Shown: one piece after another, positions 1 to 10,137 of the stretch
How positions within the stretch are numbered: the first letter of the stretch is position 1
Layout: each line of letters starts with the position of its first letter
DNA from: Paraburkholderia sp.
GTDB taxonomy: Bacteria > Pseudomonadota > Gammaproteobacteria > Burkholderiales > Burkholderiaceae
Assembly: GCF_028283785.1 (NCBI RefSeq)
Contig: NZ_JAPWKB010000006.1
Coordinates: 149,609 to 213,608, forward strand
Direction of reading: 5' to 3'
DNA: 64,000 nt
The notes under the pieces: model-generated
What the model was told of the DNA's origin: nothing
Database searches by the model: none
The model's input: the letters and a program-made list of their open reading frames with translations, nothing else
Made by a program: the position numbers and the translations under genes

Positions 1-2
1 CC

Positions 3-677
3 GAAGCGCTGAGCGCGTTCGCCGGACCCGACGGCACGGTGGTGCGTCCATGCGATGCGCCGCTCGGCGAGAATGGCGGCCTCGTGATCCTGCGCGGCAA
101 TCTCGCACCGGATGGCGCGTGCCTGAAAGTCGCCGGACTGAAGTCGCTGACTTTCACCGGCGCGGTGCGGATTTTCGAATGCGAAGAGGATTGCATGGCG
201 GTAGTTGCCGCGCGCGATTATCGCGAGGGCGATGTGCTGGTCATTCGCAACGAAGGACCGAAGGGCGGTCCCGGCATGCGGGAAATGCTGAGCGTGACGG
301 CGGCGATTTACGGGCAGGGCATGGGCGAAAAAGTCGCGTTGCTGACGGACGGCCGTTTCTCCGGCGCGACGCGCGGCCTGTGCATCGGATACGTCGGACC
401 GGAGGCGGCGGCGGGCGGCCCGATCGGTCTGTTGCGCAACGGCGACCGCGTGCATATCGACGCGCGCGAAGGCATCCTGCGGGTCGAACTTTCCGACGAC
501 GAACTCGCCCGGCGCCGCGCCGATGCGCCGCCGCGCGCATCGCGACGCCTCGCGGGCGTGCTCGAAAAATACGAGGCGCTGGTGCGTCCCGCGCATCTGG
601 GCGCGGTCACGCATTCGGGCGCGGTCGATTGGCCTTACGACGCGCCGACTCACGGCGACGACGGAGCCGCCGCATGA
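3..677 (+). CDS. IlvD/Edd family dehydratase, C-terminal part (5' end outside window)
   Basis: The reading frame is open from the window edge, so this is the last 224 residues of a longer protein. It carries the conserved C-terminal elements of the IlvD/Edd [Fe-S] dehydratases: an ENGGL..LRGNLAP segment, the [15 protein letters not shown] stretch and the [11 protein letters not shown] active-site loop. Family members dehydrate dihydroxy-acids or sugar acids (dihydroxyacid, phosphogluconate, arabonate, xylonate, galactonate). The following dehydrogenase overlaps it by 4 bp (ATGA), so the two are translationally coupled. A sugar-acid or hydroxy-acid catabolic role is more likely than isoleucine-valine synthesis, because an MFS carrier and a LysR regulator follow. 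The exact substrate cannot be told from this fragment. Confidence 0.9.
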   Translation, partial: EALSAFAGPDGTVVRPCDAPLGENGGLVILRGNLAPDGACLKVAGLKSLTFTGAVRIFECEEDCMAVVAARDYREGDVLVIRNEGPKGGPGMREMLSVTAAIYGQGMGEKVALLTDGRFSGATRGLCIGYVGPEAAAGGPIGLLRNGDRVHIDAREGILRVELSDDELARRRADAPPRASRRLAGVLEKYEALVRPAHLGAVTHSGAVDWPYDAPTHGDDGAAA

Positions 678-1552
678 CGCGCGCACGTGTCGGTTTTTGC
701 GGCCTCGGCAAGATGGGATTGCCGATGGCGCAACGTCTGGTCGATGCCGGTTATCCCGTGCGGGTGTGGAACCGGTCGATGGAGAAAGCGAATGCGTTGC
801 AGGCGTCGGCGGCGAATTGCGTCGCGTGCGATTCGCCGGCCAACGTCGCCGCCGACGCGGACATCGTGATGCTGTGTCTCGCGGATGCCGCCGCCGTCGA
901 AGCGGTCGCGTTCGGCGTCAACGGTCTGGCGAGCTTTGCGCGGCCAGGCACGACGCTGGTCGATCATTCGACGCTCGCGCCGTCGCAGACGATCGAATTC
1001 GCGCAGCGCTGGCACGAACGCACCGGCGGCCGATGGATCGACGCGCCGGTGTCCGGCGGCACGGCGGGCGCGTCGGCCGGTACGCTCGCGATCATGGCGG
1101 GCGGCGACGCGGCGCTGATCGGCTCGCTCGGCCCGATCCTCGCCGCCTACGCCGCGCGCGTCACACGCATGGGCGACAGCGGCGCCGGTCAAGCCACCAA
1201 GCTCGCGAACCAGACCATCGTGATGACGACGATCGCCGCGCTCGCGGAGTCGACGCGGCTCGCGCGCCGCGCCGGGATCGATGCGACGCGGATTCCCGCC
1301 GCGTTGCAGGGCGGCTGGGCCGACTCGGTCCTGCTGCAAACGCTGATGCCCCGGATGATCGCGCCGCCGATGCACGCGTCGGGCACGATCCGCACCATGC
1401 TGAAAGACCTCGACGCCGTCGAAGCGCTGGCGCACGACAGCGGCACGGCGATGCCGGTGGCGTCACTGGTGCGCCGCTGGCTCGCGCAGGCGGTCGAGCA
1501 GGGCCTCGGCGACGCGGATATTTCGCAGATCGTGTCGGTGGAGATGTCGTAA
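674..1552 (+). CDS. NAD(P)-dependent 3-hydroxyisobutyrate / tartronate-semialdehyde reductase-type dehydrogenase
   Basis: The product has 292 residues, normal for the beta-hydroxyacid dehydrogenase family. The Rossmann motif GLGKMG is at residues 10-15, the substrate-binding DAPVSGG at 123-129, and the catalytic Lys in ATKLANQ is K176 with N179 nearby. Family members oxidise or reduce 3-hydroxyacids and semialdehydes (3-hydroxyisobutyrate, 2-hydroxy-3-oxopropionate). The ATG overlaps the stop of the dehydratase (ATGA), which fixes the start. Coupling to an IlvD/Edd enzyme and a downstream MFS carrier suggests one hydroxy-acid pathway. Assignment to one substrate is not possible from sequence. 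Confidence 0.9.
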   Translation: MTRARVGFCGLGKMGLPMAQRLVDAGYPVRVWNRSMEKANALQASAANCVACDSPANVAADADIVMLCLADAAAVEAVAFGVNGLASFARPGTTLVDHSTLAPSQTIEFAQRWHERTGGRWIDAPVSGGTAGASAGTLAIMAGGDAALIGSLGPILAAYAARVTRMGDSGAGQATKLANQTIVMTTIAALAESTRLARRAGIDATRIPAALQGGWADSVLLQTLMPRMIAPPMHASGTIRTMLKDLDAVEALAHDSGTAMPVASLVRRWLAQAVEQGLGDADISQIVSVEMS

Positions 1553-1631
1553 GCGGTATCGAACGCACACCGGGCGTCGCGGCATGGCGGACGCGCCGGA
1601 TCCATAGATACGCCATGCGTCAGGAGACACG

Positions 1632-2975
1632 ATGCCAACCCTCGAATCCGCGAACGCGCGCGGCACGCCGTTCGACAGCCTCACCGCCAGCCAGTGGCGG
1701 CTGATCATTCTCGCGAGCCTCGGCGGCGCGCTGGAGTTTTACGACTTCGTCGTGTACGGCGTTTTCGCGCAGTTTATCGGCCGCGCCTTTTTCTCGATGC
1801 TCGATCCGATGACTGCGCTGGTGTTGTCGTTCGCGGTGTTTGCGATCGGCTATCTGTCGCGGCCGATCGGTGGCGCGGTGCTGAGCTGGTTCGGCGACCG
1901 CTATGGACGGCGGCGGGTGTTTATCGTGTCGGTGATCGTCGTATCGCTGTCGACGATCGGTATGGGACTGGTGCCGACATACGCCAGCTGGGGCATCGCC
2001 GCGACCGTGACGATGGTGTTGCTGCGGCTCGTTCAGGGCTTCTGTCTGGGCGGCGAACTGCCCGGCTCGATTACCTATGTCGTCGAAACCGTGCCGCGTC
2101 GCGCGGGCTTCGTCTGCGGGATCGTGTTCTTTTGCGTGAACTCGGGCGTGCTGCTCGCCGCCGCCGTGAATCTCGGCGTGCACGCGGTGCTGACGCCCGA
2201 CGGCGTTGCGGCCTACGGCTGGCGGTTCGCGTTTATCTTCGGCGGGGTGATCGGCCTGCTCGGGTTCTGGCTGCGTCGAAAGCTGGAGGAAACGCCGGAA
2301 TTCGCGCATATGAAGCACATCGCCGCGAAGCATCCGTTTGCCGAACTGATGCGCGAACACTGGCGGCCGGTGGTGCTCGGCATCCTGACGACGGCGGCGA
2401 CAGCGGGTTACAACGGCTTGCTGTTCGCGCACATGCCCGCGTATCTCGACAAGGTGCTGCACTACGATGCGCATCAGGTCGCGCTCGGCCAGAACGTCGC
2501 GCTGGCGACGGCGTCGCTGGGCATTCTGCTGATCGGGCGTCTGGGCGACAGCATGCCGCGTCGGCATCTGATGCGCGCGGGCGCGCTGCTGCTGATCGTG
2601 CTGACGATGCCGTTCTATCACGCGGCCGTCAGTCACCGGATGGACCTGATCGTGCTGATGCTGCTCGGCGGTCTGGGCGCGGCGCTGATCAACGGCACCT
2701 TCGCCTGCATCATCGCCGACATGTTTCCGACCCGTGTACGGTTCAGCGGCGTCGCGCTGGCGTTCAATCTGAGCTTTACGATTTTCAGCGGGACCGCGCC
2801 GCTGATCGGCACCTGGTTGATCGGCCGTACCGGCGATCTCGCCGCGCCCGGCTATTTCATGGTCGTGTGCGCATTGCTGACGTTCTTCGCGACCTTCGGG
2901 CTGAAGTCGCTGAGCGGGCGGATCGCGCAACCGGCGACATCGGCGAGTGGCGTACCGTCGATGGACAGCGTCTGA
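1632..2975 (+). CDS. MFS transporter, metabolite:H+ symporter type
   Basis: This 447-residue integral membrane protein has about 12 hydrophobic segments. The N-terminal signature (LEFYDFVVYG in TM1, then GDRYGRRRVF in the TM2-TM3 loop) is typical of metabolite:H+ symporters, which import organic acids or osmolytes. An AGGAG ribosome site lies just before the ATG. It follows the dehydratase/dehydrogenase pair by 79 bp and is convergent with the LysR regulator, so it probably imports the substrate of that pathway. Substrate unknown. Confidence 0.88.
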   Translation: MPTLESANARGTPFDSLTASQWRLIILASLGGALEFYDFVVYGVFAQFIGRAFFSMLDPMTALVLSFAVFAIGYLSRPIGGAVLSWFGDRYGRRRVFIVSVIVVSLSTIGMGLVPTYASWGIAATVTMVLLRLVQGFCLGGELPGSITYVVETVPRRAGFVCGIVFFCVNSGVLLAAAVNLGVHAVLTPDGVAAYGWRFAFIFGGVIGLLGFWLRRKLEETPEFAHMKHIAAKHPFAELMREHWRPVVLGILTTAATAGYNGLLFAHMPAYLDKVLHYDAHQVALGQNVALATASLGILLIGRLGDSMPRRHLMRAGALLLIVLTMPFYHAAVSHRMDLIVLMLLGGLGAALINGTFACIIADMFPTRVRFSGVALAFNLSFTIFSGTAPLIGTWLIGRTGDLAAPGYFMVVCALLTFFATFGLKSLSGRIAQPATSASGVPSMDSV

Positions 2976-3017
2976 CCACGCATGGCGGGGCGGCGTCGCT
3001 GCTCCGCCGCCGCTGAA

Positions 3018-3986
3018 TCACGTCGCCGGGTCTGCGTGCGTGGCGCGGCAAATCTGCCGTAGCGATGCCGCGAACGCGTCTTGTGCCGCCGAACGCGGCG
3101 CGTCCGCGCGCGTGAACATCGCGATCGGCGGCAGCGTCCAGCCGAACGAATACGGAACGATCGCGACACCCGCGATCCGCACCAGTTCTTCGGCGATATC
3201 CGCAGGCACGATCGACACGGCCGCTTCGCTGGTCGCGATCATTTCGCCGATCAGCTTCGACGAATAGCTTTCGACGAACGGCACCGGCGGCACGGTTCCC
3301 GCCGCCAGGAACAGGTCCGACACCTGTTCGCGCATCGGCGTATGCGGCGCACCGAGAATCCAGTCGAGCGTGACCAGCGTGCTCCAGTCGAGCTTCACGC
3401 GACCGAGTTGCGCGGCCAGACGCCGGCTCGCGATCAGGCGCGGCTGCTGCCGGTACAGCACTTCGAAGCGCACCTGCGTCAGATCCACCGCCGACGACGC
3501 ACGGCCGATCACGATATCCACCGTATGGTCGCGCAACTGATGCAGCAGCTGGTCGCTGGTGCCTTCGTGGATGGTCGCGGTCAGCCGCGCCATGTCAGGC
3601 TGCGTGCGCCGCAATGCCGCCGACAGCATCTGCCCGGAAATAAACGGAATGACGCCGATATGCAGATGCGCGGCATGCCCCGACGCGACCGCTTCCATGT
3701 TGCGCGCGAGGTGATCGAGGTCGTGGATCATCGCTCGCGCGCGCGCCAGCACGACCGCGCCGAGGGCCGTGGGCAGCATGCCGCGCGAGGTCCGCTCGAA
3801 CAGCGGCGTGCCGAACATGCTTTCGAGTTCGGCGAGCGCGTTGGTGACGGCGGGCTGGCTGCTCGCCATCTGCTCGGCCACGCGCGTCAGCGAACCATGC
3901 TGCTCGATCTGCAGCAACAGCATCAGGTGCCGCATTTTTAAGCGTGCGGTCAACCGCCTGACCAGCCCGTTCAACTCGAATGTCAT
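3018..3986 (-). CDS. LysR-family transcriptional regulator
   Basis: The product has 322 residues with an N-terminal winged helix-turn-helix (about 15-75; the recognition part includes SQPAVTNALAELE) and a periplasmic-binding-like effector domain. The longer N-terminus (MTFELNGLVRRL..) and the HLMLLLQIEQHGSLTRVAEQ pattern resemble the PcaQ/GbpR-type LysR subgroup. It lies between the MFS carrier, with which it converges, and maeB, from which it diverges with a 115-bp spacer. The most likely target is the upstream dehydratase-dehydrogenase-MFS set, possibly with autoregulation. Effector unknown. Confidence 0.9.
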   Translation of the reverse strand: MTFELNGLVRRLTARLKMRHLMLLLQIEQHGSLTRVAEQMASSQPAVTNALAELESMFGTPLFERTSRGMLPTALGAVVLARARAMIHDLDHLARNMEAVASGHAAHLHIGVIPFISGQMLSAALRRTQPDMARLTATIHEGTSDQLLHQLRDHTVDIVIGRASSAVDLTQVRFEVLYRQQPRLIASRRLAAQLGRVKLDWSTLVTLDWILGAPHTPMREQVSDLFLAAGTVPPVPFVESYSSKLIGEMIATSEAAVSIVPADIAEELVRIAGVAIVPYSFGWTLPPIAMFTRADAPRSAAQDAFAASLRQICRATHADPAT

Positions 3987-4101
3987 CGAAAACTCGTCGC
4001 ATCATTAGAAAAAAGTGATGGGGCAATACTAAAACAAAATGATCGCGTTATGGCGTGTCCCTAGAATCGCCGTCACAACTGACTTTCAGAGACCTACGGA
4101 C

Positions 4102-6390
4102 ATGAACAAGACCGATCAGCAAGCCGCTTTCGACTATCACGAGTTTCCGACCCCCGGAAAGCTTTCGGTGACGGCGAGCAAGCCGCTCGTCACGCAACGC
4201 GATCTGTCGCTGGCGTACACGCCGGGCGTCGCGAGCGTGTGCGAAGCGATTGCGGCCGATCCGCTGCAGGCGTTCCGTTTCACGGCGCGCGGCAACCTGG
4301 TCGGCGTGATTTCGAACGGCACGGCGGTGCTGGGTCTGGGCAATATCGGCGCGCTGGCGTCGAAGCCGGTGATGGAAGGCAAGGCGGTGCTGTTCAAGAA
4401 GTTCGCCGGAATCGACGTGTTCGACATCGAAATCAACGAAACCGATCCGGACAAGCTGGTCGAGATCATCGCGGGTCTCGAACCGACCTTCGGCGGGATC
4501 AACCTCGAAGACATCAAGGCGCCGGAATGCTTCACGGTTGAAAGCAAACTGCGCGAACGGATGAAGATTCCGGTTTTCCACGACGATCAGCACGGCACCG
4601 CGATCACCGTGTCCGCCGCGTTTATCAACGGCCTGAAAGTGGTCGGCAAGTCGATCAAGGACGTGAAAGTGGTCACGTCGGGCGCGGGCGCGGCGGCGCT
4701 GGCCTGTCTCGATCTGATGGTCGATCTGGGGTTGCCGCTCGAAAACGTCTGGGCGACGGATATCGAAGGCGTGGTCTATCGTGGCCGCGAGAAGCTGATG
4801 GACCCGCACAAGGCGCGCTTCGCGCAGGACACCGATGCGCGCACGCTGGCCGAAGTGATCGGCGGCGCGGACGTGTTTCTGGGGTTGTCGGTGGGCGGCA
4901 TTCTGAGCGCGGAGATGTTGCGCGAGATGGCGCCGCGTCCGCTGATTCTCGCACTCGCCAATCCGACGCCGGAGATTTTCCCGGAACTCGCGCACGCTAC
5001 CCGCGACGACGTCGTGATTGCAACCGGCCGTTCGGACTTCCCGAATCAGGTCAATAACGTGCTGTGCTTTCCGTACATTTTCCGTGGCGCGCTCGATGTC
5101 GGCGCGGTCACGATCACGCGGGAAATGGAAATTGCCGCGGTCCACGCGATCGCCGGTCTCGCCGAAGAAGAGCAGAACGAAGTCGTCGCGGCGGCCTATG
5201 GCGCGTACGACGTCGCATTCGGTCCGCAATACCTGATTCCGAAGCCGTTCGACCCGCGCCTGATCGTGCGGATCGCGCCGGCCGTCGCGAAGGCGGCGAT
5301 GGAAGGCGGTGTGGCGACGCGTCCGCTGCCGGATCTGGATGCGTACGTCGAGCAGTTGCAGCAGTTCGTGTATCACTCGGGCGCGTTTATGAAGCCGTTG
5401 TTTTCGACGGCGCGTCAGTTCGTGCGCGATGGCGGCAAGTCGCGCATCGTGTTCACCGAAGGCGAAGACGAACGCGTGCTGCGCGCGGTCCAGGTGATCG
5501 TCGATGAAAAACTCGCACGGCCGATTCTGGTCGGGCGTCCGGAAGTGCTGTTGGCGCGCATCGAGAAATTCGGCTTGCGCCTGAAGCTCGGTCAGGATGT
5601 CGAAGTGACGAATCCGGAATACGACGAACGCTTCCCGCAATACTGGACGACGTACTGGGAATTGATGTGCCGCGACGGCATCACGAAGGAAATGGCGCGC
5701 GTGGAAATGCGGCGTCGTTTGACGCTGATCGGCGCGATGATGGTGCGCCTGGGCGATGCGGACGGCATGGTGTGCGGCACGGTCGGCGCGTATCACGACC
5801 ATCTGCGGTTCGTCGATCAGGTGATCGGCAAGAAGCGCGGCGCGAAGACGTATGCGGCGATGAATATCCTGTTGCTGGATCAACGCACGGTGGCGCTGGT
5901 CGACACGCACATCAACGACGATCCGACCGCAGAGCAGATTGCGGAATTCACGATTGCCGCCGCGAAGCAGATGGCATGGCTGAATCTCGCGCCGAAAGCG
6001 GCGTTGCTGTCGCGTTCGAACTTCGGCTCGGGCAGTGCGGCGTCGGGCGCGAAAATGAGGCGCGCGCTGGAGATCGTCAAGGAACTCGCACCCGACCTTG
6101 AAATCGACGGCGAAATGCATGGCGATTGCGCGCTGGACGAGGCGTTGCGCCTGCGCATCCTGCCGATGTCGCCATTGAAGGGCGCGGCGAATCTGCTGGT
6201 ATGCCCGAATGTCGATTCGGGGAATATCGCTTATAACCTGCTGAAAACCGGCGCAGGCAGTAATGTCGCCGTGGGTCCGTTCCTGTTGGGCGTGAATGGC
6301 CCGGTCAATATCCTGACGTCGAGTTCGACGGTGCGCCGGATTGTGAATATGACGGCGTTGACGGTGATCGAGGCGAATCGGGAAGTGTAA
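4102..6390 (+). CDS. maeB: NADP-dependent malic enzyme (malate dehydrogenase, oxaloacetate-decarboxylating)
   Basis: The 762-residue protein has the usual three-part architecture of proteobacterial MaeB: malic N-terminal domain (1-150, with [14 protein letters not shown] around 70), NAD(P)-binding domain (about 150-420, with [13 protein letters not shown] around 192) and a C-terminal phosphotransacetylase-like domain (about 430-762, starting near [12 protein letters not shown]). It converts malate to pyruvate and CO2, making NADPH; the PTA-like domain is regulatory (acetyl-CoA). An upstream in-frame ATG at 4039 is rejected, since family members start near [10 protein letters not shown] strong terminator follows, so the gene is probably monocistronic. 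Confidence 0.96.
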   Translation: MNKTDQQAAFDYHEFPTPGKLSVTASKPLVTQRDLSLAYTPGVASVCEAIAADPLQAFRFTARGNLVGVISNGTAVLGLGNIGALASKPVMEGKAVLFKKFAGIDVFDIEINETDPDKLVEIIAGLEPTFGGINLEDIKAPECFTVESKLRERMKIPVFHDDQHGTAITVSAAFINGLKVVGKSIKDVKVVTSGAGAAALACLDLMVDLGLPLENVWATDIEGVVYRGREKLMDPHKARFAQDTDARTLAEVIGGADVFLGLSVGGILSAEMLREMAPRPLILALANPTPEIFPELAHATRDDVVIATGRSDFPNQVNNVLCFPYIFRGALDVGAVTITREMEIAAVHAIAGLAEEEQNEVVAAAYGAYDVAFGPQYLIPKPFDPRLIVRIAPAVAKAAMEGGVATRPLPDLDAYVEQLQQFVYHSGAFMKPLFSTARQFVRDGGKSRIVFTEGEDERVLRAVQVIVDEKLARPILVGRPEVLLARIEKFGLRLKLGQDVEVTNPEYDERFPQYWTTYWELMCRDGITKEMARVEMRRRLTLIGAMMVRLGDADGMVCGTVGAYHDHLRFVDQVIGKKRGAKTYAAMNILLLDQRTVALVDTHINDDPTAEQIAEFTIAAAKQMAWLNLAPKAALLSRSNFGSGSAASGAKMRRALEIVKELAPDLEIDGEMHGDCALDEALRLRILPMSPLKGAANLLVCPNVDSGNIAYNLLKTGAGSNVAVGPFLLGVNGPVNILTSSSTVRRIVNMTALTVIEANREV

Positions 6391-6417
6391 AAATCCGGAC
6401 CCGAACCGGAACCCAGC

Positions 6418-6453
6418 AGCGCGACGTCCCCGAACCGGGACGTCGCGCTTTTT
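6418..6453 (+). terminator. Rho-independent terminator of maeB
   Basis: A 13-bp perfect stem (AGCGCGACGTCCC pairing with its complement) encloses a 6-nt loop and is followed by a T run. It begins 27 bp after the maeB stop. Confidence 0.9.
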
Positions 6454-6560
6454 CGATTATGGGCGCGACTGCAGACCAGGCGGCGGAATAGTACGATCAT
6501 GAACATATGGGCGTCGACATCGACGCCCCGTTCAATCGCTGCTCCTTCGGAGCTTGCCGC

Positions 6561-7112
6561 ATGAAAATTTCAAGCCGTGTCCAGTCCACGTCACTGCCAC
6601 TGGAAAGCACACTCGCACCCACGTTCGCGCGCGCCGATCTGGCCGATGCTTTCGTCTTGACGATCCCAAATGCGGACAAGTCGTCGGTCGACGATTGGGC
6701 GCATGCGGTGCTCGATCATCCGTCACCGATGCTGCGTGGCTTGCTCACGTTGCGGGACACGCTGGTCGCACCGTTGGGCCTCAAGACCTCACGCGCGTTG
6801 CGCACGTCGTTGCGAAACCGCGCGGTCGAGCATATGGACTTCTTTCAGGTGCGGTCCCGTTCCCCGAACGAGATCGTGCTTGGCGAGGATGATAGCCATC
6901 TCGACTTCAGATTGTCGCTGTTGCTCCGCGCATCGAGTGACAATGCCGCACGCCAGCTTGTGGCCACGACGGTCGTGCACTGTCACAACCTCACCGGCCG
7001 CGCGTATCTCGCGCTGATCACGCCTTTTCACAAGCGGGTCGTCATACAGAATCTGAAGCGCGCGATGCAGTGGATGCCACGCTCGACGGTGGTTTCCGGG
7101 CCGGATCGATAG
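6561..7112 (+). CDS. DUF2867 domain protein
   Basis: The protein has 183 residues from the ATG at 6561; a longer version from 6507 is possible, but only 6561 has a GGAG at suitable spacing. The opening (LPLESTLAP..ARADLADAFVLTIP) and the length fit the DUF2867 family of small cytoplasmic proteins, also found fused to SDR-like epimerases. No catalytic motif is evident. It sits alone between maeB and a convergent SDR. Function unknown. Confidence 0.72.
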   Translation: MKISSRVQSTSLPLESTLAPTFARADLADAFVLTIPNADKSSVDDWAHAVLDHPSPMLRGLLTLRDTLVAPLGLKTSRALRTSLRNRAVEHMDFFQVRSRSPNEIVLGEDDSHLDFRLSLLLRASSDNAARQLVATTVVHCHNLTGRAYLALITPFHKRVVIQNLKRAMQWMPRSTVVSGPDR

Positions 7113-7145
7113 AGGGACACGCGTCCATCGTCGGCCCGGAGGTCA

Positions 7146-7922
7146 TCACCCTTTCCTGAACATCGGCCCGCCCCACGGCGCGCCGATCGTCCCGCCGTCC
7201 ACCACGATTTCCGCTGCGGTAATCCCCGACGCATCCGTCGATGCGAGGAACACGGCCGCCGTCGCGACTTCTTCCGGCGTCGCGAGACGCGCCATCGGAA
7301 TGCGCGGCGCGAACGCCTGTTCCGTGCCGTCGATGGTGGCGCCGGCGCGCGCGCCGCGGGTCCAGATCGGCGTGCGCGTGCCGCCCGGAATCACCGTGTT
7401 CACGCGAATCCCACGCTCGATCAACTCGGACGCGAACACTTTCGCCATCTCCGTAATGCCTGCTTTCGTCGCCGAATAAGCCGCCGTTCCCGACGCGCCG
7501 AGTTCGCGCATCACCGAGCCGTTCAGCACGATCGCGCCGCCCGCGCTCATCAATGGCAACGCTGCTTGCACCGTCAGGAACACGGCCGTCAGATTGGTGC
7601 GCAGGATCGCGTCGAATGCGGCCGCGGTCGTGCCGCCGAGTGGTGTCGGACCGGAAATGCCCGCGTTGGCGAACACGACGTCGAGCGAGCCGAATTTCGC
7701 CTTGATCTGCGCGGCCATCGAATCGACCTCGGCTTCGTTGTCGAGATTCGCGCGGATGCCCAGCGCGTTCTCGCCGAGTTCGGCAACCGCTTGATCCAGC
7801 TTCGCGCCATCGCGCCCCGTGATCGCGACCCGCGCGCCTTCGGCGATCAGAATCTTTGCCGCTGCAAAACCAATGCCGCTGTTGCCGCCGGTAATCAGCG
7901 CTGTTTTTCCCGTGAAACGCAT
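7146..7922 (-). CDS. SDR-family NAD(P)-dependent oxidoreductase
   Basis: The 258-residue classical short-chain dehydrogenase has the cofactor motif TGGNSGIG near residue 10, NAG in the central strand, and catalytic Ser, Tyr and Lys in NGSVMRE..AYSATKAG. It ends with a typical I-VDGG tail. It is divergent from a TetR regulator, with a strong palindrome between them, and is the obvious regulatory target. Such TetR/SDR pairs are often induced by electrophiles or quinones. Substrate unknown. Confidence 0.9.
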   Translation of the reverse strand: MRFTGKTALITGGNSGIGFAAAKILIAEGARVAITGRDGAKLDQAVAELGENALGIRANLDNEAEVDSMAAQIKAKFGSLDVVFANAGISGPTPLGGTTAAAFDAILRTNLTAVFLTVQAALPLMSAGGAIVLNGSVMRELGASGTAAYSATKAGITEMAKVFASELIERGIRVNTVIPGGTRTPIWTRGARAGATIDGTEQAFAPRIPMARLATPEEVATAAVFLASTDASGITAAEIVVDGGTIGAPWGGPMFRKG

Positions 7923-7990
7923 AAACCTTCTCCTGATGAAAATCGGATAAATCGAAGCAACCGGATCAGACCGGACACGTGATGCTCGAT

Positions 7991-8028
7991 CTGAAATTCT
8001 GCAGGTTGAGCATCATGCAGATTTTCAG
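7991..8028. promoter_or_regulatory. Probable TetR operator (inverted repeat)
   Basis: CTGAAATTCTGCA (7991-8003) and TGCAGATTTTCAG (8016-8028) form an inverted repeat matching at 12 of 13 positions. A third half-site, TGCAGATTGTCA, lies at 8044-8055, and a nested GATGCTC/GAGCATC pair (7981-8014) overlaps. The site lies between the divergent SDR and TetR genes, where autorepression by the TetR protein is expected. Confidence 0.7.
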
Positions 8029-8075
8029 TATTATGCTCGTCATGCAGATTGTCAAGTCTTGAGAAGGCGAAAAAA

Positions 8076-8657
8076 ATGGGTTATTCGCAGGCGCAGAAAG
8101 CGGAAAGCCGGCAGCGTGTGCTGGAGAACGCGTCGCGGCAGATCCGCGAAAACGGCATCGACGCGCTTGGCGTGGCCGATTGCATGCGGAGCGCGGGCCT
8201 CACGCACGGCGCGTTTTACGGGCATTTTTCGTCGCGCGATGCGCTGATCGTCGAGGCGCTCGAACATGCGGTACAGCAAAGCGAAAAGCGGATGGCGGCA
8301 CGCGCGGCGAATCCGGACGCGCAGGACAAGACGCCGCTCGCGCTACTGGCCGACGCGTTTCTAAATGAGCGTCATGTGCGCAATCCGGGCGAAGGCTGTG
8401 CATTGTGTGCGCTCGCGGGCGATGCGCGACATGCGATTCCCGACGTGCGTGCGCTGCTGACGCGCTACGTGCAGGTGCTCGCGTCGCGGATCGCGGGCGC
8501 GATGGCGAGCGATACCGACGGCCCGGCGCTCGCGATCGTCGCGACGATCGTCGGTGCGGTGACGTTGGCGCGTGCGGTGGACGACGACGAGCTCGCGAAG
8601 TCGATCATCGCTTCGTCGCTCGATCTCGTGATGGCGCAGGATGCCGACGTCGTCTGA
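8076..8657 (+). CDS. TetR-family transcriptional regulator
   Basis: The 193-residue protein has an N-terminal TetR helix-turn-helix (about residues 10-55; SAGLTHGAFYGHFSSRDAL is the recognition region) and a helical ligand-binding C-terminus containing EGCALCALAGD, a cysteine-bearing segment seen in the YcdC/AcrR-like group. The ATG at 8076 has a GAGAAGG ribosome site; a TTG at 8049 is in frame but less likely. It is divergent from the SDR gene and probably represses it and itself through the inverted repeat between them. Confidence 0.9.
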   Translation: MGYSQAQKAESRQRVLENASRQIRENGIDALGVADCMRSAGLTHGAFYGHFSSRDALIVEALEHAVQQSEKRMAARAANPDAQDKTPLALLADAFLNERHVRNPGEGCALCALAGDARHAIPDVRALLTRYVQVLASRIAGAMASDTDGPALAIVATIVGAVTLARAVDDDELAKSIIASSLDLVMAQDADVV

Positions 8658-8666
8658 CGAAGCCGC

Positions 8667-10049
8667 TCACGTCATGGACTGAAGCACGGCCGCGAAGCGC
8701 GGATCGGACAGATACGCGACGTTGTACCGGCAATACGGCGACGCGCTGTCCGGATGCGGCGAGAACACCGTGCCCGGCGCGAGAATCACGTTGTGTTCGA
8801 ACATCGCGTGAGCGAACGCGATCGAATCGTCATGGCCCGGCAATGCGGCCCACAGATACAGACTCTGTTCGCTGGCCTTGTAGATCGTCGCACCGAGCCG
8901 CGTCAGCGATGCAATGCCCGCGTCGGTCGCGCGTCGCAAGCGCTCCTGCATGTGGTTGGTATGACGCAGGAAATGACCGTCGCTGAGAATCGCTTCGAGC
9001 GTGCGCTCGCAATACTCGGAGCTGCTCACATGCGTGAGCATTTTCACGTCGGCCAGATCGCTCGCGAGGCCCACGTCGCAGGCGATAAATCCCACCCGCA
9101 ACGCCGCCGACACCGACTTCGCAAAGCTGCCGATATAGATCGTGCGGCGCAACTGGTCGAGCGTCGAAATGCGTGTCATCGAGCGCGGTTTCAGATCGGC
9201 CAGCGCGTCGTTTTCGACCACGATCAGATCGTAGGTTTCCGCCAGTTGCAGAATGCGATGCGCCTTCGCGGCGCTGGTGTCGGTCGCGGTCGGATTGTGT
9301 CCGACTGACTGCGTGAAAAACAGCTTCGGCCGATGCGCCTTCAACCGTTCTTCGAGCGCGGCGATGTCCGGCCCGTCGATTCCGCGCGGCACGCCGACCA
9401 TATTCGCGCCGCTCAGCTTCAGCTTGCCGAATAGCGGGTAATAGCCGGGATCGTCGACCAGCACGGTATCGCCGGGACGCACGAAATAACGCAGCACCAT
9501 GTCCATTGCCTGATTCGCGCCGTGCGTGAGCACGATCTGCGTCGGCGCGGCTTCGATCTCGTAGCTGGCGAGTTTGTGCTGCAAATGCTGTCGCAGCGGC
9601 AGGTAGCCGTAGCGGCTGCCATAACGAAACAGCGAGCCGACGCCAGTGCGCACCACGCGTTGATGGAACTGGTCGAGCCGGGTTTCCTCCAGCCATTCGA
9701 CGGGCGGAAAACCTTCGCCCAGATTCAGGATGTCGTTTCTGGTCTGCAACTGTTCGCGCATCAGCCACACCACGTCCATCGCGCGATCGAGCGTGGTGGT
9801 CTCTTCCTCGCTCGACGGCGCGCTGCCCGAACGCGTGACGAAAAAGCCCGCGCCGCGCCGTGGCTCGATCAAGCCGTTGGCCGTCAGGATGTCGAACGCG
9901 CTGATGACGGTGTTTTTCGAGTAACCGTTCCCCTCGGCATATTCCCTAATAGACGGCAAACGATCGCCCGCTTTCAGCAGACCTTCGTCGATCTGTCTGG
10001 TCAAATTGTCCGCGATTGAACCCGGCAGGCTCGTCTTCTGGCGTTTCAT
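8667..10049 (-). CDS. MocR-type regulator (GntR helix-turn-helix fused to PLP aminotransferase domain)
   Basis: The 460-residue fusion has a GntR winged helix at about 1-75 (RLPSIREYAEGNGYSKNTV) followed by a fold-type I aminotransferase domain. That domain keeps the Schiff-base lysine region IGSFAKSVSAALRVG and the PGYYPLF substrate loop. MocR regulators bind PLP and sense amino compounds. The gene is divergent from mvaA with 170 bp between, which contains a CTGTAC-TGG-GTACAG palindrome and another GGTACAG half-site. It is thus the likely regulator of the mevalonate operon, which would be an unusual job for a MocR protein. Confidence 0.92.
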   Translation of the reverse strand: MKRQKTSLPGSIADNLTRQIDEGLLKAGDRLPSIREYAEGNGYSKNTVISAFDILTANGLIEPRRGAGFFVTRSGSAPSSEEETTTLDRAMDVVWLMREQLQTRNDILNLGEGFPPVEWLEETRLDQFHQRVVRTGVGSLFRYGSRYGYLPLRQHLQHKLASYEIEAAPTQIVLTHGANQAMDMVLRYFVRPGDTVLVDDPGYYPLFGKLKLSGANMVGVPRGIDGPDIAALEERLKAHRPKLFFTQSVGHNPTATDTSAAKAHRILQLAETYDLIVVENDALADLKPRSMTRISTLDQLRRTIYIGSFAKSVSAALRVGFIACDVGLASDLADVKMLTHVSSSEYCERTLEAILSDGHFLRHTNHMQERLRRATDAGIASLTRLGATIYKASEQSLYLWAALPGHDDSIAFAHAMFEHNVILAPGTVFSPHPDSASPYCRYNVAYLSDPRFAAVLQSMT

Positions 10050-10077
10050 TGTCGTGTCCCGTGTCTCTCAGTTGGCG

Positions 10078-10137
10078 CTGTACTGGGTACAGTCTGATCG
10101 CTGTCGCAAGGAATTGTGCCTTTTAAAAGGGTACAGC
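10078..10137. promoter_or_regulatory. Putative MocR binding sites and mvaA promoter region
   Basis: A perfect 6-bp inverted repeat, CTGTAC-TGG-GTACAG, is at 10078-10092, and a directly repeated GGGTACAG half-site is at 10129-10136. Another short palindrome, CCTTTTAAAAGG, lies at 10119-10130. Paired direct and inverted half-sites between divergent genes are typical for MocR regulation. Confidence 0.6.

Noticed and set aside
1620..2930. Long minus-strand open frame (436 codons) opposite the MFS gene
   Set aside because: It is very rich in Arg, Gln and His, has no family character, and mirrors a clear membrane protein on the plus strand.
4048..6120. 690-codon minus-strand frame opposite maeB
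   Set aside because: It is the high-GC shadow of maeB, with Arg/His-rich low-complexity sequence.
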